A DNA stretch of 37,405 bases from positions 1-37,405 of the forward strand of contig CAJODT010000003.1 of assembly GCA_905233365.1 (NCBI GenBank). Reading direction: 5' to 3'. The position numbers and the translations under genes were made by a program. Shown here piece after piece: positions 1 to 7,643 of the stretch. Within the stretch, counting starts at the first letter, position 1. Every line of letters begins with the position of its first letter. The notes under the pieces are model-generated. The model saw only the letters and a program-made list of their open reading frames with translations, made no database searches and was not told the origin of the DNA. The DNA is from an uncultured Succiniclasticum sp. Lineage in GTDB: Bacteria; Bacillota; Negativicutes; Acidaminococcales; Acidaminococcaceae.

Positions 1-55
1 GCGACCCCTAACGATTTAGCAAACCGTCCTCTTCAGCCAGCTTGAGTACCACTCC
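1..55 (-). tRNA. tRNA-Ser(GCU), 3' part cut off by the window edge
   Basis: On the minus strand the 5' acceptor strand GGAGTGG starts at 55. It is followed by a D arm and a five-pair anticodon stem (ACGGT with ATCGT) closing a seven-base loop. The loop carries GCT at 20-18, so the tRNA reads AGC/AGU serine codons. The long variable arm, T arm and acceptor 3' strand lie outside the window. Confidence 0.85.
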
Positions 56-304
56 GTTAATTTGCCGCAAGGGCAACTTACTTGGCTATTATAGCTTATA
101 ATTATTAAATTGACAAGCTTTTCTTCAATATTTATTAAAATTATGTCCGAGCCGGCTCCGGAATAATCCGGAACACCGCCCTTACCGGCAGGGAACAAAA
201 AATCATAAATACTGAGTGGACAGACCCGGGTGACCGGGCCTGTCCATTTTAAATTAAATTACTGTACAACTAACTGCTATGTAACTAACAAATCTTCCCA
301 GAAA
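56..304. other. intergenic region, tRNA-Ser to SLC13 symporter
   Basis: This roughly 250-base AT-rich gap holds a hairpin (217-246, listed separately). I see no coding sequence with a ribosome binding site in it. The promoter of the minus-strand tRNA-Ser should lie just above 55, but I could not identify a clear -35/-10 pair. Confidence 0.5.
217..246 (-). terminator. hairpin after the SLC13 symporter gene
   Basis: A GC-rich inverted repeat (TGGACAG...CTGTCCA with an inner ACCCGG/CCGGGC stem) begins about 60 bases past the symporter stop. The T-tract on the minus strand is weak, so it may act as a 3' stabilising hairpin or an imperfect intrinsic terminator. Confidence 0.5.
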
Positions 305-1579
305 TTATTTACCGGGGAAGAATGGCCAGAACATCGGGATCAAAATCAGGCACAGAACGAAGCAGACGATTACCAGACCGGTACCTGCTTTTACATAGTC
401 CATGAATTTGAAACCGCCAGGACCTAATACCAGGGTGTTAGGGGGCGTGCCTACCGGGGTAGCAAATGCGCAGGATGCTGCAACGGCGATAGCCATCAGA
501 ACTGCGGACGGGTCAGCGCCCAGCTGTTTGGAGATAGCGATACCGATCGGGCACAGCAATGCTGCGGAAGCGGTGTTGGACATGAACTGGGTCAGGCCGC
601 AGGACAGGATGAACAATACTGCGGTAACAACCAGCGGGGACGGAGAACCGCCCATCAGGCCAACTGCCCATTCAGCGATAACCTTGCCTGCGCCGGTCTT
701 GCTCATAGCACTGGATACAGGCATCATACCAGCGAACAGGAAAATGGTTACCCAGTCGATGGAAGCATACGCCTGTTTTTCAGTTAAGCAGCCGGTCAGT
801 ACGGAAACGATAGCGCCAGTAATAGCCGCCATTTCCAGGGTAACGCCTTTGATACCCAGAGCCATGGTCAGAACTACGGCTAACAGGATAACACCGGAAA
901 CGACCATCTTCGTAGAAGAAGTTTCGTTGGCTTCGATTTCCTGTTCAACTTCCGTATCTTCGGAAATCTCGCGTTTCGGGAGCAGGTGTTTGCCGATGAA
1001 CATCATGTAAACCAGACCAGCCAGGGTCAGGGGGATACCGATCTTCGCGAATTCAAAGAATCCGAAAGCACGGTAACCAGCCTGTTCCAGAGCGCCGGAC
1101 GCGATGATGTTAGGAGGCGTACCTACTAACGTGATGATACCGCCGAGGCCGCAGGCGAATGCCAGAGGCATTAACTCGGTGGAAGCAGGGATCTTTGCTG
1201 CTGCGCACACGCCCAATACTACAGGCAGTAAGCAGGCAGCCGTACCGGTGTTGGACAGAACGGAGGATAACCCCGCGCCAACCAGCATAACGCCGATCAT
1301 CAGGCTGTTTTCACCGGTACCGGTGAGTCTTACGACGGTTTCACCGATTTTCTGGGCCAGGCCGGTGTAGAACATTGCTGCGCCTACAACGAACATGCCT
1401 GCGAACAGAACAACGGTGGAGTTGGACAGGCCGCTAAATACCTGTTTTGCCGGGATAAATCCCAGCAGGCCGCAGGCGATAGAGCCAGCCATAGCGGTAA
1501 CTGCCAGAGGAATGATTTCGGTAACGAAGAATAAGGCAATTACGGCTAACAAAATGAGACACTTTGTGGACTGAGCCAT
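305..1579 (-). CDS. SLC13/DASS-family sodium:dicarboxylate symporter
   Basis: A 424-residue integral membrane protein with about a dozen hydrophobic segments. It has the repeated DASS signature: SNT at 109-111 and GTPPN at 153-157, then a second SNT near 335 and GTPPN near 376. In characterised DASS transporters these two repeats form the Na+ and carboxylate sites. The start ATG at 1579 is preceded by AGGAGG at normal spacing. It lies just downstream of the methylmalonyl-CoA decarboxylase genes but behind its own promoter and a leader hairpin. Context strongly suggests succinate uptake driven by the Na+ gradient the decarboxylase builds; that substrate is inferred, and fumarate, malate or another dicarboxylate cannot be excluded. 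The polar stretch around 205-222 between the two halves is rich in Glu and is probably a cytoplasmic linker. Confidence 0.9.
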   Translation of the reverse strand: MAQSTKCLILLAVIALFFVTEIIPLAVTAMAGSIACGLLGFIPAKQVFSGLSNSTVVLFAGMFVVGAAMFYTGLAQKIGETVVRLTGTGENSLMIGVMLVGAGLSSVLSNTGTAACLLPVVLGVCAAAKIPASTELMPLAFACGLGGIITLVGTPPNIIASGALEQAGYRAFGFFEFAKIGIPLTLAGLVYMMFIGKHLLPKREISEDTEVEQEIEANETSSTKMVVSGVILLAVVLTMALGIKGVTLEMAAITGAIVSVLTGCLTEKQAYASIDWVTIFLFAGMMPVSSAMSKTGAGKVIAEWAVGLMGGSPSPLVVTAVLFILSCGLTQFMSNTASAALLCPIGIAISKQLGADPSAVLMAIAVAASCAFATPVGTPPNTLVLGPGGFKFMDYVKAGTGLVIVCFVLCLILIPMFWPFFPGK

Positions 1580-1612
1580 TATATAACTCCTCCTCTTTTA
1601 AAATTTATATCG

Positions 1613-1653
1613 AGCGTACGGCCTAATTCGCAGCGGGCAGTGTTCCGTACGCT
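1613..1653 (-). promoter_or_regulatory. leader inverted repeat upstream of the SLC13 symporter
   Basis: A perfect 9-base inverted repeat (AGCGTACGG and CCGTACGCT) with a 23-base loop sits between the inferred transcription start and the ribosome binding site. It could be an mRNA hairpin or a regulator site. No downstream T-tract is seen. Confidence 0.5.
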
Positions 1654-1690
1654 TAATATACAATATATGATTCTCAAGGTTCATGGCATT

Positions 1691-1719
1691 ATTATAGCAC
1701 TACTTTTAAAATTTTTAAA
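1691..1719 (-). promoter_or_regulatory. promoter of the SLC13 symporter gene
   Basis: TTTAAA (1719-1714), a 17-base spacer and a perfect TATAAT (1696-1691) on the minus strand. The -35 is weak. The position gives a leader of about 105 bases. Confidence 0.6.
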
Positions 1720-1895
1720 GTATGTAAGACACATTTATGCCACATTTTTTGAAAACCAATTTTCATTGAATGGGACAACTGTCTTTTTCACACAAACTTT
1801 ACAATTTGTCAATACCCGTCCCTGGCGGATATCCAGAACCGCCGGTATTAACCTGAAGTCCTGCGGATTCAGGAACCGATGTTTCCGTTTTCTTT

Positions 1896-1943
1896 AAAAA
1901 AGCCTGTTCCGAATGAACGATATGAACATTCAGAAACAGGCTT
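1896..1943 (-). terminator. intrinsic terminator of the mutase/decarboxylase operon
   Basis: The stem AAGCCTGTT/AACAGGCTT with additional pairing toward the loop is followed on the minus strand by CTTTTTT. It lies about 30 bases past the mmdB stop codon and separates that operon from the SLC13 promoter. Confidence 0.9.
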
Positions 1944-1972
1944 ATGGTACTAAAGGCTACTTGCCGCAAATA

Positions 1973-3082
1973 TTATTTGCCGGCAGGACCGATCATAGCC
2001 AGCATGGTACCCGCTGCAACAGCGGTACCGATAACGCCTGCTACGTTGGGGCCCATAGCATGCATCAGCAGGAAGTTGGAAGGATTAAACCTGAGATACA
2101 CGGGCAGCCATCGGAACTGCGGATACGCCCGCGGAACCGATCAGCGGATTCACCTTGCCGCCAGACGCGATCTTCATCAGCTGGCCGAACAGACAACCCA
2201 GTGCAGTACCGGCTGCGAATGCAACCAGGCCCAGGCAGATAATCAGGATGGTCTGATAACGCAGGAACTTGTCTGCTTCCATGGTCAGGCCGGTACCGAC
2301 GGACAGGAAAATCGTTACGATGTTCATCAATGCGTTCTGGGCGGTGTCGCTCAGACGGTCCAGACAGCCAGCTTCCCGGTACAGGTTACCTAACATCAGC
2401 ATGCCGATCAGGGCGCAGACGGGCGGTAACAGCAGGGAAATGAAAATGGTGGACGCAATCGGGAAAATGATGCGTTCAAAACGGGTTACGGTGCGCAGCT
2501 GATCCATCTTAATGGAACGGTCGGCTTTGCTGGTGCACTAGGCGGCTGGATCAGCGGAACCAGAGACATGTAAGAGTAAGCTGCAACCGCGATAGCGCCC
2601 AGCAGATGGGGAGCCATCTTAACAGTCAGGTAAATGGCGGTCGGACCGTCGGCGCCGCCGATAATACCGATCGAGGCCGCTTCACGCAGGTCGAAGCCTA
2701 ACAGCATGGCGCCGATTAAGCATACGAACACGCCGCCCTGGGCAGCGGCGCCCAGCAGCAGGGTCTTCGGGTTAGCCAGCAGCGGACCGAAGTCGGTCAT
2801 GGCGCCAACGCCCATGAAGATCAGCGGCGGGAATACTTCGTGGTTGATACCGTAGAGGATAACCTGCATAACACCGGGTTCATCAAAGAAGCCGGTCTTA
2901 GGAATATTGCCCAACAGGCAGCCGAAGGCGATGTTGGACAGCAGCAGCGGCTCGAAGCCTTTGCCGATAGCCAGGTAGAGCAGAATCAGGCCTACCAGGA
3001 GCATGATTACGTTACCGCTGGTCAACCCCTCGAAACCGGAGTCGTTCCAAACGGACTGGAGAGATACAATTAGAGCTTCCAT
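1973..3082 (-). pseudogene. mmdB: methylmalonyl-CoA decarboxylase beta subunit, broken by two small lesions
   Basis: The beta subunit is the membrane part of the Na+-pumping decarboxylase: it decarboxylates carboxybiotin and exports Na+. The start is ATG 3082, because GGAGG lies five bases upstream; the GTG at 3094 is inside or above that site. The first frame runs through GGADGPT to LIQPP. It breaks near 2530-2541, where about 10 bases seem missing relative to the family pattern. The second frame (about 2535-2090) carries [24 protein letters not shown]-like sequence, split here as [10 protein letters not shown] and [14 protein letters not shown], and breaks near 2085-2091, where roughly 14 bases seem missing. 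The last frame ([12 protein letters not shown] onward) ends at TAA 1973 and is in the same frame as the first. Translated literally, the product stops at 2486 after about 198 residues. The sizes of the gaps are inferred from remembered homologues. Genuine decay and assembly error are both possible. Confidence 0.85.
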
Positions 3083-3118
3083 ATAGTCCTCCACTTAGTT
3101 AAATTTTAAATGTTCAAC

Positions 3119-3182
3119 AAAGGATAACGAGACAATTATCCTTTATTATCAGTCCCGGGTGGTTCCCCTGCGGGAACCACCC
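3119..3182 (-). promoter_or_regulatory. two tandem intercistronic hairpins between mmdC and mmdB
   Basis: On the minus strand a 10-base GC-rich stem (GGGTGGTTCC/GGAACCACCC, 3182-3157) is followed by a 9-base AT-richer stem (AAAGGATAA/TTATCCTTT, 3144-3119). Neither has a proper T-tract, so they look like mRNA processing or stability elements rather than full terminators. Confidence 0.55.
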
Positions 3183-3223
3183 TCTGAACTGAAAAGATAC
3201 AACTTACATTACATCAAATCAAA

Positions 3224-3610
3224 TTACATAACGATCATTACGTCGCCGGTGTTAACGGTAGAGCCTGCGGAAACGCGAACGTCAGCAATGGTGCCGTCAG
3301 CCGGAGCCATGATTTCGTTCTGCATTTTCATAGCTTCCAGAATCAGCAGAACCTGGCCGGATTTAACAGCGTCGCCAGCTTTAACTTTAACTTCCAGAAC
3401 TTTACCGGGCATCGGAGCGGTAACGGTAGCAGCACCAGCAGCAACCGGTTTGGCAGCCGGAGCCGGAGCCGGAGCAGCCTTCGGAGCGGGAGCAGCAGCA
3501 GCTCTCGGAGCCGGAGCAGCAGCGCGCGGAGCAGCAGCAACAGCGCCGCCCTTTTCTTCAACTTCTACTTCATAAGCAGTACCGTTAACGGTGATAGTAT
3601 AAGCTTTCAT
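3224..3610 (-). CDS. mmdC: methylmalonyl-CoA decarboxylase gamma subunit (biotin carrier)
   Basis: 128 residues. Residues 1-20 form a short beta-rich head, 25-60 are an Ala/Pro-rich flexible linker, and 62-128 are a biotinyl domain with EAMKM, where K95 is the expected biotin attachment site. The carrier shuttles the carboxyl group from the alpha subunit to the membrane beta subunit. ATG 3610 follows GGGAGG at ten bases. It lies between the delta and beta genes, the order known for Veillonella-type methylmalonyl-CoA decarboxylase. The same fold is used in oxaloacetate and glutaconyl-CoA decarboxylases; the mutase and epimerase genes next door decide the substrate. Confidence 0.93.
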   Translation of the reverse strand: MKAYTITVNGTAYEVEVEEKGGAVAAAPRAAAPAPRAAAAPAPKAAPAPAPAAKPVAAGAATVTAPMPGKVLEVKVKAGDAVKSGQVLLILEAMKMQNEIMAPADGTIADVRVSAGSTVNTGDVMIVM

Positions 3611-3662
3611 GGATATAAATCCTCCCTTGAAATTTTAAATTAGGTTTTTTACCTTTAATTAA

Positions 3663-4010
3663 TTACATAAACGGTTTTACCGTCTGCGCTTCAGCGCGGG
3701 CGCCTACAGCCCAGGAAGCAGCCGGAGCCAGAATGCGGACAGCCGTTACGTTTTCGGAGCCGCCGCAGGCAGCAACTGCAGCAGCAATAACCGCTGCAAT
3801 TTCTTCGCTCTTGTCTTCAACAACCGGGGCAGCAGCAACTGCAGCCGGAGCAGCAGCGACAGGAGCGGCAGCCTTGGGAGCTGCTTTCTTCTTTGTGGGA
3901 TCAACCATTTCGATCAAATGCATCAGGACGCCGAGTACGATCAGAACGCCGAACACGACAACCATGTTGATGATTGCGATCAGAAACGGGTTATTAGTTA
4001 CAGGACCCAT
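3663..4010 (-). CDS. mmdD: methylmalonyl-CoA decarboxylase delta subunit
   Basis: 115 residues of the OadG/MmdD type: one N-terminal transmembrane helix (about residues 9-32), a short basic stretch (DPTKKKAAPK), an Ala/Pro linker (about 42-66) and a small C-terminal domain with the AAVIAAAVAAC pattern. The family anchors the complex and is needed for its assembly; it has no catalytic residues of its own. ATG 4010 follows GAGGTG. It lies 55 bases downstream of the alpha gene and 52 upstream of the gamma gene, so it is clearly cotranscribed. Confidence 0.9.
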   Translation of the reverse strand: MGPVTNNPFLIAIINMVVVFGVLIVLGVLMHLIEMVDPTKKKAAPKAAAPVAAAPAAVAAAPVVEDKSEEIAAVIAAAVAACGGSENVTAVRILAPAASWAVGARAEAQTVKPFM

Positions 4011-4065
4011 TCATTTCACCTCGTTTATATGTTTAAAGTTAAGCGTCGAGAATCTGCCCGTTTAA

Positions 4066-5598
4066 TTATACCGGGAAGTTGCCATGGCGTTTTGCCGGAC
4101 GGCTCTCGCGTTTGGTCTCCAACATATGCAGAGCGCTGATAATTGCCGGACGGCTGTTCTTCGGCTCGATGATGATATCTACCATGCCGCGTTCAGCTGC
4201 AATGTACGGAGTCGCAAATTTATCAACATATTCTTCGGTGCTCTTCTTCTGAGTTTCCGGATCCTGTTTCTTGAAGATGATGTTGGCAGCGCCAGCAGGT
4301 CCCATAACAGCGATTTCAGCGGTCGGCCAGGCAATAACCTGATCTGCGCCCAGTTCCTGGGAGCACATTGCCAGATAAGAGCCGCCGTAAGCTTTACGGG
4401 TAACCATGGTGATCTTCGGAACAGTTGCTTCGGAATAAGCATACAGCATTTTAGCGCCGTGACGGATGATTCCGCCATATTCCTGAACGGTGCCGGGCAG
4501 GAAGCCGGGAACGTCAACCAGGTTCAGCAGAGGAATGTTGAAAGCGTCGCAGAAGCGAATGAAACGAGAGGATTTATCGGAAGCATTGATGTCCAGGCAG
4601 CCGGCCATAACTTTCGGCTGGTTGGCAATGATACCGATGGTTTCGCCGTCCATACGTGCGAAGCAGGTGATGATGTTCTGAGCCCAGTATTTCTGGTTCT
4701 CATAGTATTCACCATTATCAACGATAGCTTTGATTACGTCGTACATGTCGTAAGAAGCGTTGCTGTTGTCCGGGCAGATGCTGTTCAGCTCTACTGCAGT
4801 ACGGTTCGGATCGTCGCCAGTGTCAACGATCGGAGCAGTTTCCATGTTGTTGGAAGGCAGGAAGCTTAACAGATAACGGATCTGCTGGATGCAGTCAGCG
4901 TCATCTTCCGCTGCGAAGTTCGCAACACCGGAACGGGAGTTGTGGGTCATAGCGCCACCCAGCTGTTCCTGGGTTACTTCTTCACCGGTAACGGATTTAA
5001 CAACCAGCGGACCAGTGATGAACATCTTGGAGGTTTCTTTTACCATGTAGATGAAGTCGGTCAGAGCCGGGCTGTAAACAGCGCCGCCTGCGGACGGTCC
5101 CATGATAGCAGAAATCTGGGGGATAACACCGGAAGAAATGGTGTTGTTGAAGAACAGTTTGCCATAGCCGCCCAGAGCGTCGATAGCTTCCTGAATACGA
5201 GCTCCGCCGGAGTCGTTCAGACCAACGCAGGGAGCGCCCATCTTCAGGGCCAGATTCTGAACTTTGGCAATCTTGTTGGCATGCATTTCACCCAGGGAGC
5301 CGCCTTCAACGGTGAAGTCCTGCGCGAATACATAAACCAGACGACCATCAACAGTGCCGTAACCAGTGGTTACGCCTTCACCAGGCAGTTCTTTCTTGTC
5401 CTGGCCGAAGTTGGTGCAACGATGACGAACGAAGCGATCCAATTCAACAAAGGAACCTTCATCCATCAACAGTGCAATTCTTTCCCGAGCGGTCAGTTTG
5501 CCTCTTTCGTGCTGTTTTTCAACAGCCTTCGGACCGCCGGCGCCCAAAATCACTTCGGATTTTTTGAGCATTTTCTCAATTCTTTCCTGAGTAGTCAA
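4066..5598 (-). CDS. mmdA: methylmalonyl-CoA decarboxylase alpha subunit (carboxyltransferase)
   Basis: 510 residues, the usual length for the biotin-dependent acyl-CoA carboxyltransferase family. It transfers the carboxyl group of methylmalonyl-CoA to biotin on MmdC, giving propionyl-CoA. Visible signatures are GGSLGEMHA (99-107) and SGGARIQE (130-137) in the N-terminal crotonase-like half, and the DVPGFLPG and MGPAGAANI regions in the C-terminal half. The start is TTG 5598, with GGAGG nine bases upstream; the family N-terminus (MTTQERIEKM) agrees. A propionyl-CoA carboxylase beta chain would look similar, but no biotin carboxylase gene is present and the mmdD/C/B genes follow. Confidence 0.95.
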   Translation of the reverse strand: MTTQERIEKMLKKSEVILGAGGPKAVEKQHERGKLTARERIALLMDEGSFVELDRFVRHRCTNFGQDKKELPGEGVTTGYGTVDGRLVYVFAQDFTVEGGSLGEMHANKIAKVQNLALKMGAPCVGLNDSGGARIQEAIDALGGYGKLFFNNTISSGVIPQISAIMGPSAGGAVYSPALTDFIYMVKETSKMFITGPLVVKSVTGEEVTQEQLGGAMTHNSRSGVANFAAEDDADCIQQIRYLLSFLPSNNMETAPIVDTGDDPNRTAVELNSICPDNSNASYDMYDVIKAIVDNGEYYENQKYWAQNIITCFARMDGETIGIIANQPKVMAGCLDINASDKSSRFIRFCDAFNIPLLNLVDVPGFLPGTVQEYGGIIRHGAKMLYAYSEATVPKITMVTRKAYGGSYLAMCSQELGADQVIAWPTAEIAVMGPAGAANIIFKKQDPETQKKSTEEYVDKFATPYIAAERGMVDIIIEPKNSRPAIISALHMLETKRESRPAKRHGNFPV

Positions 5599-5643
5599 GT
5601 TTTGACACCTCCATAAATTATTGGGAGAACTTAATTTTTATAT

Positions 5644-5684
5644 ATTACATTCCGCCCGTATTTTCGACGGGCGGAAAATGTAAT
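5644..5684 (-). promoter_or_regulatory. intercistronic hairpin between mce and mmdA
   Basis: A 16-pair stem (ATTACATT plus CCGCCCGT against ACGGGCGG plus AATGTAAT, with a two-base bulge) and a seven-base loop. There is no strong T-tract, so it may stabilise or define the 5' end of the decarboxylase mRNA. Confidence 0.55.
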
Positions 5685-5713
5685 CACAGCAAAATACAAA
5701 CCGATAAGTTAAA

Positions 5714-6133
5714 TTAAGCTTTGTGCGGAGTGCAGAGTTCTAACAGGATGCCAACAGATTTCGGATGTACGAAAGCGATGTCCATTCCGCCAGCGCCGCC
5801 GCGGGGAGCTTTGTCGATCATTACGCCGCCTTTTGCCTGTACGTCGGCAATAGCTGCTACCAGATCGTCTACCAACAGAGCTACATGCTGGATACCCTGG
5901 CCGTTCTTGGCAATGTATTTGCCGATCGGGCCATCATTGTTTTCGGTGATGTCAACCAGCAGCTCGATTAAGTTCGGACCGCATTTAATAAATACGGTTT
6001 TTACGCCCTGAGACGGAACTGCTTCTTCACCGGTGCATTCCAAACCCAGAATATCAGTGTAGAATTTCTTGGAAATTTCCAGGTCTTTGCATGCAACACC
6101 AATGTGATCAATCTTCGATACTGTAAATGCCAT
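5714..6133 (-). CDS. mce: methylmalonyl-CoA epimerase
   Basis: 139 residues, two glyoxalase/VOC-type beta-alpha-beta-beta-beta modules. The first opens KIDHIGVAC and supplies a His ligand. The second carries QHVALLVDDL and the final ILLELCTP strand with the Glu ligand typical of the family. The enzyme interconverts the (R) form made by the mutase and the (S) form used by the decarboxylase. ATG 6133 is chosen because AGGAGG ends nine bases upstream; an in-frame ATG at 6142 abuts the ribosome site and leaves no spacing. It lies between meaB and mmdA in one transcription unit. Confidence 0.95.
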   Translation of the reverse strand: MAFTVSKIDHIGVACKDLEISKKFYTDILGLECTGEEAVPSQGVKTVFIKCGPNLIELLVDITENNDGPIGKYIAKNGQGIQHVALLVDDLVAAIADVQAKGGVMIDKAPRGGAGGMDIAFVHPKSVGILLELCTPHKA

Positions 6134-6180
6134 AAGAATCATCCTCCTAGTAAATAAAATTATTTATTTTAAGGCACTTC

Positions 6181-7122
6181 TTATTTGAGTACCTTAGAAA
6201 CAATATTATCAACCACAGAATACGGCTCAGTTTCTCTGCGCTGAAGTTTTTCAATAATCTCATCAAATTCAGCAGTACGAACCACATTTTTATCTATGTA
6301 ACGGTTAACACGAACATTGACCATATCCGTAACTTCGGATTTAATTCTTGCTTTACGGATATCGTCCAGCTTGCCGGTCTTTGTCAGGAACTCACGATGA
6401 GCCAAAATCGAATCTACAACAGCTTCGGTGCCCTGATCCTTGCTGGCAATCGTACGGTTGATGGGCGGACGCCAGCCGGCATTCTTTTCGTTGTTTAACT
6501 CCAGCATCATTTCCATTTCAATATTCAGCTTATCGGCGCCTTCCCGATCTGCCTTATTGATAGTGAGCAAGTCGCCGATTTCAAGAATACCTGCTTTGAT
6601 AGCCTGGATATCGTCACCCATTCCCGGAATGACAACTACCATCGTCGTATCTGCCGTCTTTACGATATCCACTTCAGACTGGCCAACGCCAACGGTTTCA
6701 ACCAAAATAATATCCATGCCGAACGCGTCCATCAGCTTAACCGCATCGCCGGCCTTCTGGGACAATCCGCCCAGACTGCCACGGGTGGCCATGGAACGAA
6801 TAAAGATTCCGGTATCCATCATCAGATCCATCATGCGGATACGGTCGCCCAAAATAGCGCCGCCGGAATAGGGGCTCGTGGGATCAATCGCAACAATACC
6901 TACAGTCTTACCGCGCTTACGGAATTCTTTTGCAATCTTATCAGTCAGGGTTGATTTACCTGCGCCGGGAGGCCCTGTTATACCAATAACATAAGCATGT
7001 CCGGTGTGTGTGTAAATCTTGGTCATTATATCAACTGCATTGTCATATTCATTTTCAACGGCTGTTATGCCTTTGGAAAGCGCAAGACGATTATGCTTTA
7101 AAATTTCCTCTACAATGTCCAT
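6181..7122 (-). CDS. meaB: MeaB/ArgK-type GTPase, mutase chaperone
   Basis: 313 residues of the G3E GTPase family. The P-loop GPPGAGKS lies at 50-57, with the conserved DPTSPYSGGAILGDR block after it and NKAD as the guanine-specificity motif. MeaB proteins gate delivery of adenosylcobalamin to methylmalonyl-CoA mutase and eject damaged cofactor. The residues between P-loop and NKAD match the family well, and length is normal. The ribosome binding site (AAAGAG) is weak compared with its neighbours, and a strong hairpin precedes the gene, both suggesting lower expression than the mutase subunits. Confidence 0.93.
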   Translation of the reverse strand: MDIVEEILKHNRLALSKGITAVENEYDNAVDIMTKIYTHTGHAYVIGITGPPGAGKSTLTDKIAKEFRKRGKTVGIVAIDPTSPYSGGAILGDRIRMMDLMMDTGIFIRSMATRGSLGGLSQKAGDAVKLMDAFGMDIILVETVGVGQSEVDIVKTADTTMVVVIPGMGDDIQAIKAGILEIGDLLTINKADREGADKLNIEMEMMLELNNEKNAGWRPPINRTIASKDQGTEAVVDSILAHREFLTKTGKLDDIRKARIKSEVTDMVNVRVNRYIDKNVVRTAEFDEIIEKLQRRETEPYSVVDNIVSKVLK

Positions 7123-7160
7123 AGCTCTTTATCACACCGCCTTGTTGATAATAGTTATGA

Positions 7161-7198
7161 AAGATGCAAGACCGGGAAAAATTCCCGGCTTGCATCTT
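7161..7198 (-). terminator. attenuator-like hairpin between mutase B12 subunit and meaB
   Basis: A 17-pair stem with one bulged A and a three-base loop, followed on the minus strand by TCTTTCAT. The T-tract is short, so partial termination or 3'-end protection of the mutase mRNA is more likely than a full stop. Confidence 0.6.
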
Positions 7199-7215
7199 TA
7201 AGTTTTAAGAAGGAA

Positions 7216-7605
7216 TTACTTTACGTTAGCGTTGATGAAATCAACAACTTTGCTGGTCGGGGTGCCGGGAGTGAATACTTCGGCAATACCGGCAGCTTTC
7301 AGGCCAGGGATGTCAGCGTCAGGAATAACGCCGCCACCGATAACCAGAACGTCGGTCATTCCTTTTTCCTTCAGCAGTTCAACTACCTTCGGGAACAGGG
7401 TGTTGTGAGCGCCGGACAGCAGGCTCAGAGCTACTACGTTAACGTCGTCCTGCAGAGCAGCTTCAGCGATCTGCTCGGGGGTCAGGCGAATGCCAGTGTA
7501 AATTACTTCAAAACCAGCGTCGCGCAGAGCACGAGCAACAACTTTTGCACCACGGTCATGTCCGTCCAGACCCGGTTTTGCAACTAATACTTTAATGTTA
7601 GCCAT
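7216..7605 (-). CDS. methylmalonyl-CoA mutase, cobalamin-binding subunit
   Basis: 129 residues forming a stand-alone B12-binding domain. The signature DGHDRG (14-19) supplies His16 as the lower axial cobalt ligand; SLLSG and GGGVIPD complete the nucleotide-tail pocket. It pairs with the 548-residue catalytic chain encoded 38 bases upstream to make the split-type mutase, as in several anaerobes and archaea, instead of a single fused chain. ATG 7605 follows GGAGG at nine bases. Confidence 0.95.
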   Translation of the reverse strand: MANIKVLVAKPGLDGHDRGAKVVARALRDAGFEVIYTGIRLTPEQIAEAALQDDVNVVALSLLSGAHNTLFPKVVELLKEKGMTDVLVIGGGVIPDADIPGLKAAGIAEVFTPGTPTSKVVDFINANVK

Positions 7606-7643
7606 TTATCATTACCTCCGTTAATTTTTGCTTAAATTTCAAA

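Noticed and set aside
16-198. 60-codon open frame on the minus strand
   Set aside because: Its 3' end overlaps the tRNA-Ser gene and its sequence has no protein-like features.
1640-1897. 85-codon open frame on the plus strand
   Set aside because: It lies over the SLC13 promoter and reaches the operon terminator, with a low-complexity, AT-driven composition.
2085-2507. Separate 140-residue membrane protein starting MDQLRT
   Set aside because: It is the middle part of the broken mmdB gene; there is no ribosome site and it continues the upstream segment in another frame.
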